This document shows positions 16,685 through 25,428 of a stretch of DNA of 64,000 nt, in pieces. The position numbers were made by a program, and so were the translations under genes. Numbering within the stretch: position 1 is the first letter of the stretch; the number at the start of each line of letters is the position of its first letter. Source of the DNA: CAYRNR01 sp964425605 (GTDB lineage Bacteria; Myxococcota_A; UBA796; UBA9615; CAYRNR01); NCBI GenBank assembly GCA_964425605.1, contig CAYRNR010000009.1, forward strand, positions 37,649 to 101,648. The letters run 5' to 3'. The notes under the pieces are model-generated. The model searched no databases. It saw only the letters and a list, made by a program, of their open reading frames with translations, and was not told the DNA's origin.

Positions 16685-18739
16685 CTACTCCGTGTCGATG
16701 TCCTCGAGGGTGGGCGGATCGCCGGGCTCGATGACCATCAGCAGCTGGTTCTCGTCGACCACGTCGTTCTTGTCGGCGACCATCTCGGTCACGGTTCCGG
16801 CGACGGGGGTGAAGACGGCGTTCTCGGTCTTCATCACCTCGAGGTTCGCGACCTCCTCGCCCTCCTCCACGTAGTCGCCCACGGCGAGGATGCGCTTGCG
16901 GTTGCCGACCCGCCAGAGGTTGCCCTTGACCGTGGCGCCGATCTCGCCCGGAGCCGAACCCGCCATGCGGGTGGCCAGCTTGGAGCCGGCCGCGTCGGGC
17001 ATCTGGACCTCGTACAGCATCAGCGTGTTGTCGAGGGTGACCACCACGGTGCGCACACCGTCGGGGCCCACCGGCGACAGGGAGACCAGCTCCACGTGAT
17101 GCGGCTTGCCGTGGAGTTCGAAGTCCACCTTGTCGCCCTTGTTCTTCAGACCCGAGAACCACACGGCGGTCGGAAGCACGGTGGTGTCGCCGTACTTCGC
17201 GCGGAACAGCAGGAAGTCCACCGCGGCCTGGGGGTGGGCCATGTAGAGGACCAGCTCCTCCTCGTCGGGCGCCCGGCCCAGCTCGGCCTCGAGCTTGATC
17301 CGGCTCTCCTCGATGTCCTCGTCCTCGCCCGTGCGCGGGTGGTTGCCGCCGTCGCGGCGCTCGGCCACCTTCTGTGCCCACTCGGGGCCGAAGGCCGACT
17401 CGTAGACCCAGTCGGCGGGCCAACCGAAGGGCAGGGGACCGTAGGCGCCCATCAACAGGTTCTTGAGGTCGTCGGTGGCGCCCGCGTACGTGGTGAGCAG
17501 CAGGTCCTTGTCCGCCTCGTCCAGGGCGTCCCAGTCCTGGCCGTTGCTGACGAACGCCTCGAGGACGTCGAGGTTGCGCTGCACGTTGGCGTCGCCGCCG
17601 TCCTTGTGCAGGCGCTGGATGATGGAGGCCCAGGTGGTCCAGCTGATCTGGGAGCCCGGGGTCACGTCGAAGTAGTGGATGATCCGGTTGCCCAGGGCCA
17701 TGCCCTTGAGGATGGCCGGCATCAGCTCCAGGAAGCCGCCCTTCTCGGCCTGCTCGAAGGACGAGGGGAACGCGCCGCCCGGCATGCGGTGGGCGGTCAC
17801 GTCGTAGGAGAAGCCCTTGTAGGGCGACTCGAACGGCTCGTAGTCCTGGATGAAGCCGCGCACCACGTCGTTGGCCTCGTGCACCGGGTCCATCTCGATG
17901 TACGGGGTCAGCCCGCGCTCGCGCATGTACGCGAGGACCGCCTGCACCGGCGGCTGGCCGAAGAACCGCGAGAAGGCGTCGTCGGTGACGTCGATGATGC
18001 GCGCGCCAGCGGCGGCCGCCTCGACCACGGCGGGCACGCCCAGGCCGTCGGTGGAGTGGCGGTGGTAGTTGATCACCAGGTCGGGCCAGCGCTGGAGCAT
18101 GGCGTCGACCAGCTGGGCGATGCGCGCAGGCGGCGCGACACCGGCCATGTCCTTGATGGCCAGGATGATGCTGCGCTGGCCACCGAAGGTGTCCACGATC
18201 TCCTGGGCGACCTTGAGGTAGTACTCGTCGGTGGCCTCGGGGGACCAGGTGTAGGAGATGGCCGGCTCGAAGATCTTGCCGCCCTTCAGCACCGCCTCGC
18301 CCGCGGGGATCATGTTGGGGATGTGGTTGAGGAAGTCGAAGCACCGCCACACGTCGATGGTGGACAGGAAGGCCTCGACCGTGCGCTTGATCACGTTGGC
18401 CGGATAGGCGCGGTAGCCCCACACGTTGGTGGAGCGGATCAGCGTCTGGGTCATGGTGCGGGTCAGCCGCGACTTCCACGCGAGGGCCTCGCGGAAGGGG
18501 TTGACCTTGTTGTGCATCATGTCCTGGTGGAAGCGCGCGCCGCCGTGCATCTCCACGGCCCAGTAGCCCGCCGAGTCGTACAGCTCGGGCAGCTTCATCA
18601 GGTCGTGGAAGGTCAGGCGGTTCTTGAAGTCACTCTGGCCGGTGTCGCGGGGACCGGTGTTGACCAGGAAGATCTCGTCGGAGTTGCGCAGCGCGGATAG
18701 ATTCTCGGCGGCGGACTTGTTGGGATCGAACGGGCTCAT
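16685..18739 (-). CDS. Biotin-dependent carboxyltransferase with C-terminal biotin carrier domain (pyruvate carboxylase B / oxaloacetate decarboxylase alpha-like)
   Basis: This 684-residue protein has an N-terminal TIM-barrel carboxyltransferase domain (about 25-330) with NTGPRDTGQS (substrate/metal start motif, normally RDxxQS), AIKDMAG (the catalytic Lys in KDMAG) and the metal-ligand block YHRHSTDGLG. A conserved helical region (about 340-560) follows. A biotinyl domain occupies about 600-675, with the acceptor Lys at about 637 in VMKTEN. The usual biotin motif is AMKM, so Val, Thr and Glu here deviate. Together with the biotin carboxylase encoded 10 bases upstream it makes a two-subunit enzyme that most likely carboxylates pyruvate or a related 2-oxo acid. 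An AGGAG site lies 7 bases before ATG. Confidence 0.88.
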   Translation of the reverse strand: MSPFDPNKSAAENLSALRNSDEIFLVNTGPRDTGQSDFKNRLTFHDLMKLPELYDSAGYWAVEMHGGARFHQDMMHNKVNPFREALAWKSRLTRTMTQTLIRSTNVWGYRAYPANVIKRTVEAFLSTIDVWRCFDFLNHIPNMIPAGEAVLKGGKIFEPAISYTWSPEATDEYYLKVAQEIVDTFGGQRSIILAIKDMAGVAPPARIAQLVDAMLQRWPDLVINYHRHSTDGLGVPAVVEAAAAGARIIDVTDDAFSRFFGQPPVQAVLAYMRERGLTPYIEMDPVHEANDVVRGFIQDYEPFESPYKGFSYDVTAHRMPGGAFPSSFEQAEKGGFLELMPAILKGMALGNRIIHYFDVTPGSQISWTTWASIIQRLHKDGGDANVQRNLDVLEAFVSNGQDWDALDEADKDLLLTTYAGATDDLKNLLMGAYGPLPFGWPADWVYESAFGPEWAQKVAERRDGGNHPRTGEDEDIEESRIKLEAELGRAPDEEELVLYMAHPQAAVDFLLFRAKYGDTTVLPTAVWFSGLKNKGDKVDFELHGKPHHVELVSLSPVGPDGVRTVVVTLDNTLMLYEVQMPDAAGSKLATRMAGSAPGEIGATVKGNLWRVGNRKRILAVGDYVEEGEEVANLEVMKTENAVFTPVAGTVTEMVADKNDVVDENQLLMVIEPGDPPTLEDIDTE

Positions 18740-18749
18740 GTCGTGGCTC

Positions 18750-20195
18750 CTAGCGGCAGTGCGGATTCCGACCCAGGGCCGTGGCCTCGGCGATCAACGC
18801 GACGATTCGGCCTTCCTCGTCGTACGCCCCGTCGTTCTCGTAGTCCATGACCTCGTCGCCGAACTTGTCGATGAACGAGGTGTCGTAGATCCCCTCCACG
18901 AAGGCGGGGTGTTGCAGCACCTTCTTGTGCAGCGGCACCGTGGTCTTGATGCCGGCGAAGCGGGTCTCCTCCAGGGCGCGCAGCTCGCGGCGGATGGCCG
19001 TGGCCCGGTCCGGGCCCACCGCGCAGACCTTGGTGAGCAGCGAGTCGTAGAAAGAGGGGACCTCCCAGCCCTCGTACACACCCGTGTCGTTGCGCACGAA
19101 CGGCCCCACCGGCTGGCGCAGGTAGGTGATCCGGCCGAAGCTCGGCGCGAAGTTGTTCTTGGGGTCCTCGGCGTTGACCCGGCACTCGATGGCGTGGGTG
19201 TCGAAGGTGATCTCCTCCTGGCTGATACCCAGGGGTTCACCCGCGGCCACGCGGATCATGTGCCGGATGAGGTCCTGTCTGACGACCAGCTCGGTCACCA
19301 CGTGCTCCACCTGGATGCGCGTGTTGACCTCCATCACGTACAGCTCGCCGTCCTTGTACAGGAACTCCATGGTCCCGGCGGTGACGTAGCCGAGCTTGGC
19401 CATGGCCGAGGCGACCTTGTTGCCCATCTCCTGGCGCTGCACGGGCGACAGCTTGGTGGAGGGGGCCTCCTCGATGAGCTTCTGGTGGTTGCGCTGCACC
19501 GAGCACTCGCGCTCGCCGCAGTGGATGCCGTTGCCGTGCCGGTCCGTGAGGAACTGGAACTCGATGTGGCTGGGCTCGAGGATGAGCTTCTCCACGTACA
19601 CGGCGTCGTTGCCGAACGCCTTGGCGGCCACCGACATGGAGGTGGCCAGCGCCTCCTCGATCTCGTCCGGTCCGTCGAGGCGGAACATACCCTTGCCGCC
19701 GCCGCCGAACACCGGCTTGATCAGCAGGGGGTAACCGACCTCTTCGCCGAACACGCGGATGTCCTCCGGTCCGTTGACATCCTCGATGCCCGGCGTGACC
19801 GGCAGGCCCAGGGCGGCCAGCTGGCGCCGCGCTTCGGCCTTCTCGCCCATCTTGCGGATCACGCTGCCCGGAGGGCCGATGAACGTGATGCCCGCCTCCT
19901 CGCACGCGTCGGCGAAGTCGGCGTTCTCGGCGAGGAACCCGTACCCGGGGAACAGGGCGTCGCAGCCCGCGGCCTTGGCCACCTCGATGATGTGGGCGCC
20001 GTCCAGGTAGCTCTCGCTCGCTGGAGACCCCCCGAGGCGGTACGCCTCATCGGCCATGCGCACGGGCAGGGACAACCTGTCGCAGTCGGAATATCCGACC
20101 ACGGCGGGGATCCCGAGGTCGTGCAGTGAGCGGATCGCGCGGCACGCAATCTCGCCTCGGTTGGCGATGAAGACCTTGTCGAAGTATTTGGCCAT
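18750..20195 (-). CDS. Biotin carboxylase subunit (AccC/PycA-like)
   Basis: This 481-residue protein is of normal length for a separate biotin carboxylase. It has the N-terminal fold (FIANRGEIACRAIRS), the ATP-grasp domain with the Gly-rich lid (KPVFGGGGKGM) and ECSVQRNHQK. The catalytic Glu/Asn segment is EVNTRIQVEHVVTE and the C-terminal domain starts near DTHAIECRVNAEDP. It uses ATP and bicarbonate to carboxylate biotin on the carrier domain of the neighbouring subunit. The gene starts the carboxylase operon; 192 bases upstream separate it from the divergent protease gene. The two-subunit organisation resembles PycA/PycB rather than the AccBC of fatty-acid synthesis. Confidence 0.94.
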   Translation of the reverse strand: MAKYFDKVFIANRGEIACRAIRSLHDLGIPAVVGYSDCDRLSLPVRMADEAYRLGGSPASESYLDGAHIIEVAKAAGCDALFPGYGFLAENADFADACEEAGITFIGPPGSVIRKMGEKAEARRQLAALGLPVTPGIEDVNGPEDIRVFGEEVGYPLLIKPVFGGGGKGMFRLDGPDEIEEALATSMSVAAKAFGNDAVYVEKLILEPSHIEFQFLTDRHGNGIHCGERECSVQRNHQKLIEEAPSTKLSPVQRQEMGNKVASAMAKLGYVTAGTMEFLYKDGELYVMEVNTRIQVEHVVTELVVRQDLIRHMIRVAAGEPLGISQEEITFDTHAIECRVNAEDPKNNFAPSFGRITYLRQPVGPFVRNDTGVYEGWEVPSFYDSLLTKVCAVGPDRATAIRRELRALEETRFAGIKTTVPLHKKVLQHPAFVEGIYDTSFIDKFGDEVMDYENDGAYDEEGRIVALIAEATALGRNPHCR

Positions 20196-20387
20196 GTGGT
20201 GGGTGTCTCCGGGAGGGGGCTTGCTCCGGGGTGAACAGTTCTGTTGTGTCTACTCCTCGCGCGCGCGTGTTGCAAGGAATTCGGGGGAAGATCGGCATGA
20301 TCGTGGTGCGGAAGGGCAAAACCGGGTTGGGCTGGACGCCGATCCAACGTTCGCCGAGAATCCCTGTATGAGTTCAGGAAGCGCTCG

Positions 20388-21587
20388 ATGATCCCCGCGA
20401 TACGATGGATGGTGCTCCTGGCTCTGTGGACGGCCGCGCCGGCGGCCGGTGCCGAGCCGCCACCCTTGCCCGACCTCTACGACCAGATCCGTCCGTCCGT
20501 CGTGCGCGTGCTCGTGCGCGGGGGATCGGGCAGTGGGTTCGCCGTGGAGGGGGGACAGATCGCCACCGCGTGGCACGTGGTGAGCGGCGGCCGGGAGATG
20601 ATGGTCGAGACGACGACGGGGCAGCTGGTGCCGGTGCGGGTCGTCGCGTTCGATCGCGAGGACGACGTGGCGCTGCTGGAGCCGGAAGCTCCGCTCGAGG
20701 GGATCGTGCCGCTGCCCCTGTCCGAGCGGGAGCTGCGCGTGGGGGAGCCCGTCCTGGCCGTGGGCCACCCGCTGATCTTCGGGCAGGGCCCGGAGGGGAA
20801 GCGCAAGGGCCTGCTGGCCTGGTCCCTGACCGAGGGCGTCGTCTCGTCCCTGTCCGAGGGGTTCGTCCAGACCACGGCGAGCCTCCAGCCGGGGAACTCG
20901 GGTTGCCCCGTGCTGGACCGGCATGGCCGTGTCGTCGGTGTGGCCATCGAGCGGCGGGGCGACTTCGGTGTGCTGACGAGGATCGCCGCGGTGACCGCGC
21001 TGGCGGCGATCGAGGACCCGCAGCCGCCGCGGACCCCGGTTCGCCCGTCCCTGGGCCTCCACCTGAGGCTGGCCGGCCTGCCTGCGGCGGCCCAGGAGCG
21101 GCGCAGCTACGGCGGCGTCGGTTTCGACATCCAGGTGATCCTGCTGCATCGCCTGCTGATCGCGGTGCGTGCTCACCACGGCTGGCTCCTGTCGGGCTCG
21201 GAGAGGCGCGCTGGCCGGCCCGGCCGGCTGCGCGAGGTGATGTTCCAGGTGGGCCCCTCCATCCCCACCCCCTTCGATCCCCGCGAGCCCCTGTCCGCCG
21301 AGATCCAGCCCTACGGCTTCGTCGGCGCGGTGGACGTGGGCGTCGGAGAGGTCCACGAGACCCTGCAGCAGGCGGACCCCGGCTGCGATCCGGCGGTGGA
21401 GCCGTGCGCCTACCAGCGCGACGAGGACGCAGTCTGGAACGACTCCCTGCACCCCCTGCTCGGAGGCGGTATCCGCATGTCCCTCGCGGCGTTCATGGTC
21501 GGGTTCGAGGTGGGGCTCGCCCCGGACGCCCCCGCGGAGACCTTCCGGCTGGTGGGGTTCGTGGGGTTCCGCGCCGGTCGGATGTAG
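20388..21587 (+). CDS. Secreted trypsin-like (S1C) protease fused to a predicted C-terminal beta-barrel
   Basis: This 399-residue protein has a signal peptide cleaved after AAGA (about 22). Residues 30-210 form a Deg-like serine protease domain with an intact triad: His63 (TAWHVV), Asp93 (EDDVALL) and Ser171 (QPGNSGCP, where a Gly is usual instead of Cys). There is no PDZ domain. Instead the last about 180 residues alternate polar and hydrophobic residues in strands (LGLHLRLAGL, FDIQVILLH, LIAVRAHHGW, EIQPYGFVGAVDVGVG, MVGFEVGLAP, FRLVGFVGFRAG), the look of an outer-membrane beta-barrel. An AGGAAG site is 7 bases before the ATG. This architecture would place the protease on the inner or outer face of the outer membrane; the barrel is a prediction by eye. 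Confidence 0.75.
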   Translation: MIPAIRWMVLLALWTAAPAAGAEPPPLPDLYDQIRPSVVRVLVRGGSGSGFAVEGGQIATAWHVVSGGREMMVETTTGQLVPVRVVAFDREDDVALLEPEAPLEGIVPLPLSERELRVGEPVLAVGHPLIFGQGPEGKRKGLLAWSLTEGVVSSLSEGFVQTTASLQPGNSGCPVLDRHGRVVGVAIERRGDFGVLTRIAAVTALAAIEDPQPPRTPVRPSLGLHLRLAGLPAAAQERRSYGGVGFDIQVILLHRLLIAVRAHHGWLLSGSERRAGRPGRLREVMFQVGPSIPTPFDPREPLSAEIQPYGFVGAVDVGVGEVHETLQQADPGCDPAVEPCAYQRDEDAVWNDSLHPLLGGGIRMSLAAFMVGFEVGLAPDAPAETFRLVGFVGFRAGRM

Positions 21588-21613
21588 CGTGCCGGTCGCG
21601 GCGCGACTACCCT

Positions 21614-22915
21614 ATGGGCATGTCGCCCAGGAGCCTCTCGACGCTGTTGCTGCCGCTGCTGTCCCTCGCCCCCGGTCTGGCGTCCGCCAACGGCAACGTG
21701 TCCCACCTGCAGGTCACCCTCTGGGCCCGTGACGCGCTGCCCGACGGGGAGCTGCGGGAGTTGCTGACGCGCCCCGACGTGGACCTCATGCTGCAAAACG
21801 GCGCGAACTTCCCCGACGGCGGATACGCCGTGAACGACGGCTACGGCGAGATCGCGCACTGGGAGCCCTTCCAGAGCGCTTACCTCGACTGGATACGAGA
21901 CAACTACGAGCCGCCGTGGTCGGACGAGGCGGCCCAGCACATCGCGTTCTTGATGGGCATGGCGTCCCACGGCATGTCCGACCAGACGTACGACTGCACG
22001 TACCTGTCCCGCGCCTGGACCTACGACGAGGGCTCGCCCGGCTCGACCATCGGCATGGACGGGTCCACGGACGTGGCCTTCGCCGCCGAGGCGGGGCCGC
22101 TGGAGGCGCCCGAGCTGTGGGTGCCCGACGAGAACATGGCCGGCCTGATGCTGGACCAGGCGGGGCACGAGGTGGACGCCGGCACCATCCGCGACGGTCA
22201 GGCGCTGGTCGCCTTCTCCATCTACTACGTGAGCGAGGCCTCGCAGGATCCCGACGAGGTGGCGCTGCACCACGAGGCCTACCCGTGGGCCTGCGCCCAC
22301 CAGATGGACGAGGACGTCCCGGGCAACCCGCCGGCCACCGTGCCGGTGGTCGCCGCCTACTGGGACCGGCTCTGGCTGCGGCTCCACGGGGAAGACCCGC
22401 TCGCCGAGCCCCTGCTGGCCGCCTTCCCGGACGGGACCTCCGGCGTCCTGCAGGCCGATCCGACCTCGCCCGAGGCGATGGTCTCGTTCGTCGTGGCGCG
22501 CGGGTTGAACACCGACACCGTGGGCCCAGGGGCGATCACCGTGGTCGACGACAGCGGCGACGAAGTCCCCGTGGACGTCGACTTCTGTTACGGCTCGCAC
22601 GTGGTGAACCTGCGACCCGTCGAGGGCTGGACCGAGGGGGGCAGCCACACGGTGACCGTGGGGCCGGGGGTGCACACGTGGGACGGCCTGGAGTACGAGC
22701 CGTTCGAGTTCACCTTCTCCGGCGGCGACGATGGCGGCGACGACGACGACTCCGCGGACGCTCCAGAGTCCTGCGCCTGCTCCGCGGCGACGGCACACCC
22801 ACCCCTCGGCGTCGCGCCGCTGGGCCTCTCAGTCGTCCTCCTGGCCGTGCGCCGGCGGCGGATCCGGGCCGGTCACTTCCCCTTCTTGGCCAGGGCGAGC
22901 AACGTGCCGAAGTAG
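21614..22915 (+). CDS. Secreted zinc-dependent phospholipase C-like protein with MYXO-CTERM-like tail
   Basis: This 433-residue protein starts at ATG 21614 (ATG 21620 is equally possible), with a signal peptide cleaved near LASAN. The mature N-terminus NVSHLQVTLWARDAL, then GANFPDGGY, EIAHWEPF and GMASHGMSDQTYD, place His and Asp residues as in the zinc-dependent phospholipase C / GPI-PLD N-terminal family. That assignment is moderate. A later segment (about 300-390) is a beta domain. The end has a DDDDSA spacer, a Cys pair (CAC), a hydrophobic helix and RRRRIR, resembling the MYXO-CTERM signal for surface anchoring through a rhombosortase-like system. The 3' end overlaps the convergent HExxH gene by 43 bases. 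Confidence 0.66.
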   Translation: MGMSPRSLSTLLLPLLSLAPGLASANGNVSHLQVTLWARDALPDGELRELLTRPDVDLMLQNGANFPDGGYAVNDGYGEIAHWEPFQSAYLDWIRDNYEPPWSDEAAQHIAFLMGMASHGMSDQTYDCTYLSRAWTYDEGSPGSTIGMDGSTDVAFAAEAGPLEAPELWVPDENMAGLMLDQAGHEVDAGTIRDGQALVAFSIYYVSEASQDPDEVALHHEAYPWACAHQMDEDVPGNPPATVPVVAAYWDRLWLRLHGEDPLAEPLLAAFPDGTSGVLQADPTSPEAMVSFVVARGLNTDTVGPGAITVVDDSGDEVPVDVDFCYGSHVVNLRPVEGWTEGGSHTVTVGPGVHTWDGLEYEPFEFTFSGGDDGGDDDDSADAPESCACSAATAHPPLGVAPLGLSVVLLAVRRRRIRAGHFPFLARASNVPK

Positions 22916-24045
22916 CGATCGATCAGTCTGTAGCGCATCGGGTACGCGCTCTTGAACGCGTCGTGGGTGCGCTTGGATGTCAGGCACATGCTGATGGACT
23001 CGCACATGTCCTCTTCGGCGCTGATGGAGTTGCCGCTCTCGGGCATGGGCGAGCGCTCCCACTTGCCGGCCTCGCGGATGGCCATCAGCTCCGGCTGGTC
23101 GATGATGGTCACGTCGGCGGAGAGGCCGACCACGGCGGGGAGCTGGAAGTGGAGGATGTACTCGGTCTTGGGGTGCACGAACCAGCCGAAGGCGTACTCG
23201 GGGAACCCCGCCGACTTGGGATCGGACAGCGCGCCGACGATGTCGCTGGGGAGCAGCAGTCCGGCCTTCTCCAGCTTGGCGTTGTGCTCGGCGAAGTGGA
23301 ACAGCTCGTGGATCAGCGTGCCCTTGAACGCCTCCTGGTTCGTCTCCTTGAACTTGGTGCCGTCGGGCGCCGTGTGCTCGTCCTTGTTCTTGTAGACCTT
23401 GTCGGCGATGGCCACGTCGTTGCCCTTGGCCGAGAACTGTCCCTTGGCCCCGGCGATGGACGCGACGCGGTGTAGCGTGGCCGTGGGGACGTCCGAGTAG
23501 CTGGAGAACAGCAGGTTGACCAGCGGGTTCTTGAGCACCTGGTCGATCCAGGTGAGCTCCTTGTCGGTGAACGGCTTCTCACCCTTGGCGTCGGGGTGCC
23601 CCTTGCTGCCCGGCTTGCCCGGCTTGGCGGCCGGCTCTGCGATGGCCTCCCGGGCCTGGACGGCGTCGCCCGCGGCGGGCTCCTGCGCGAGCTGGCCCCC
23701 TGCCGCCTTGGCCTGGATCGCGGCGTCCGCCGCCGCGCCGCCGCGCGCTCGTTTGGCCAGGCCGCCGTCCTTGGTCTGGACCACGTCGCTGGTATCGCCC
23801 CCGGCCACACAGCCGAAGCAGGCTGGATCGCCGGGCGCCGTCAGGGAGTCGTGATCGGCCTCGGCCCCCTTCGCGCCCTGCATCTGCACGTCGCCGAGGG
23901 GATCCGCGAGGCGGTCTCCGAGGGGATCGGACAGCCCGTCGGACAGGACGTCCGGCCGCTCTCGAGATCCCCCGGATTGCTGGATCCCGCCCGTGCGCTT
24001 CGGCGCCGCACCCACGAGGCTGCTCGGTCCACGCTTCTTGGCCAT
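22873..24045 (-). CDS. HExxH protein with disordered Gln-repeat N-terminus, possible secreted metallopeptidase/effector
   Basis: This 390-residue protein has no signal peptide. The first about 155 residues are low-complexity (Ala, Gly, Asp, Lys), with recurrent short VQMQ, VVQTK, AIQAK and AVQAR motifs and a duplicated DPLGDRLADPLGD. From about residue 157 a folded domain contains HELFH (246-250) within GTLIHELFHFAEHN, a zincin active site. EEDMCESISMC about 100 residues later could supply the third zinc ligand. Similar VQ-type tails before HExxH occur in DUF4157-type proteins linked to extracellular contractile injection systems, but no such system is in view. An effector role is speculative; a zinc peptidase is the safer reading. 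Confidence 0.6.
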   Translation of the reverse strand: MAKKRGPSSLVGAAPKRTGGIQQSGGSRERPDVLSDGLSDPLGDRLADPLGDVQMQGAKGAEADHDSLTAPGDPACFGCVAGGDTSDVVQTKDGGLAKRARGGAAADAAIQAKAAGGQLAQEPAAGDAVQAREAIAEPAAKPGKPGSKGHPDAKGEKPFTDKELTWIDQVLKNPLVNLLFSSYSDVPTATLHRVASIAGAKGQFSAKGNDVAIADKVYKNKDEHTAPDGTKFKETNQEAFKGTLIHELFHFAEHNAKLEKAGLLLPSDIVGALSDPKSAGFPEYAFGWFVHPKTEYILHFQLPAVVGLSADVTIIDQPELMAIREAGKWERSPMPESGNSISAEEDMCESISMCLTSKRTHDAFKSAYPMRYRLIDRYFGTLLALAKKGK

Positions 24046-24120
24046 GGTGCCCCTCTGCCTCCCCTGCTCGCAGCTTATCAGGGGGCGATATCGGGGCTCA
24101 ACAGGGTTCTGGCGATGCGC

Positions 24121-25299
24121 TCAGCGCAGGCCTTGGTGCCTCTGCGAGATGCGGTCGGCGAGGTCCTCGATGGCCGCGCGGGCCTCGTCCCCGGGGCGGC
24201 CCTTCACGAGCACCGGGTCGAGCACCTCGGCGCGCACGTTGGGCATCGCAGCGAGGATCTGATCCACGGTCTTGCCGCCCCACCCGAAGGAGCCGATGAC
24301 CGAGACGTGGCGAGTCTTGGGGCGCAGCAGGTTGGCGAGGTTGGCAGCGTACAGGGCGTTGGGGTGGGGGCCGCCGAGGACGGTGGGGGTGGCCAGCACC
24401 AGCGTGGCCGCGTCCACCAGCGCCGCGGCCAGCTTGCCGCTGTCGGCGCTCTCGAGGTCGAACCGCTCCACGCGGATCTCGCGGTCGGTCAGCGCGTCGA
24501 TGAGCAGGTCCACCATCTTGCGGGTGCTCTCGTGCATGGAGATGAAGGGCAGGACCACGGTGTTCCGGACGTCGTCTCCGACCCACTCGCGGTACGCGTC
24601 GAGGATGTGCGCGGGATCGCCGTGCACCGGGCCGTGGCTCGGCGCGATGCGGTCGATGGCCAGCTCCTCGACGGCGGGCAGCCGCCGGGCGATCTGGCGT
24701 CGGAACGGCATCATGATCTGGGCGTAGTACAGCCGCGCGGCCGGGATCAGCTCCGTGGCGTCGCTCATCACCAGCTGGTTGGTGGCCAGGTGTGAGCCGA
24801 ACAGGTCGCAGGGGAACAGGACGCGCTCCTCGGGGCAGTACGTCAGCATGGTCTCGGGCCAGTGCACCCAAGGGAAGTGCACGAACCGCAGGGACCGCTC
24901 CCCCAGATCCACGGTCGCGCCGTCCTCCACCACCTCGACCACGTCGGGGTCCAGTTCCATCAGGTCGCCCAGCATGCCGCGGCACTTGGCCGTGCACAGG
25001 ACCCGGGCGCCGGGGAACCGCTCGAGCACCTGCGGCAGGGAGCCCGAGTGGTCCTGCTCGGCGTGGTTCACCACCACGTAGTCCAGGTGCTCGACGCCCG
25101 CGTCCTCGAGCCGCGCGAACAGCACGTCGGCGAAGTGAGGCTCCACCGTGTCGATCAGCGCCGTCTTGTCGCGTCCCTCGACCAGGTAGCTGTTGTAGCT
25201 GGTGCCGTCGGGGATGGGGATCAGCGAGTCGAACACCCGGCGGTCCCAGTCGATCACCCCTACCCAGTGGATGCCGTTGGCGATGTTTCGAGCTTTCAT
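24121..25299 (-). CDS. Flavodiiron protein (A-type flavoprotein, O2/NO reductase)
   Basis: This 392-residue protein is the normal length of the minimal flavodiiron family. The N-terminal metallo-beta-lactamase-like domain (1-250) has the diiron ligands: HAEQDH at 79-84, His in FPWVHWPE, Asp in FPCDLFGSH and His in APSHGP. The C-terminal flavodoxin domain (about 255-390) starts ISMHESTRKM, with TPTVLGGPHP and GSFGWGGK loops contacting FMN. The protein reduces O2 to water or NO to N2O in the cytoplasm using reduced rubredoxin or similar, protecting against oxygen or nitrosative stress. No rubredoxin gene is adjacent. A GGAGGT site lies 5 bases before the ATG. Confidence 0.93.
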   Translation of the reverse strand: MKARNIANGIHWVGVIDWDRRVFDSLIPIPDGTSYNSYLVEGRDKTALIDTVEPHFADVLFARLEDAGVEHLDYVVVNHAEQDHSGSLPQVLERFPGARVLCTAKCRGMLGDLMELDPDVVEVVEDGATVDLGERSLRFVHFPWVHWPETMLTYCPEERVLFPCDLFGSHLATNQLVMSDATELIPAARLYYAQIMMPFRRQIARRLPAVEELAIDRIAPSHGPVHGDPAHILDAYREWVGDDVRNTVVLPFISMHESTRKMVDLLIDALTDREIRVERFDLESADSGKLAAALVDAATLVLATPTVLGGPHPNALYAANLANLLRPKTRHVSVIGSFGWGGKTVDQILAAMPNVRAEVLDPVLVKGRPGDEARAAIEDLADRISQRHQGLR

Positions 25300-25428
25300 C
25301 GTCCACCTCCGCGCGTTTCGAGGGGGCGTACCATAACAGACCGCAGGCCGATGTTGGCGGCCGCTCCGTGACTTGAGGCGGGGTGCAGGCGGCTGCTAAC
25401 GTCGATTACCCCACCTGGAGTGGATCGG

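Noticed and set aside
14576..18700. A 1374-codon plus-strand open frame
   Set aside because: It runs antisense across trkH, trkA and the carboxylase subunit. The long open frame comes from the high third-position GC of the true genes.
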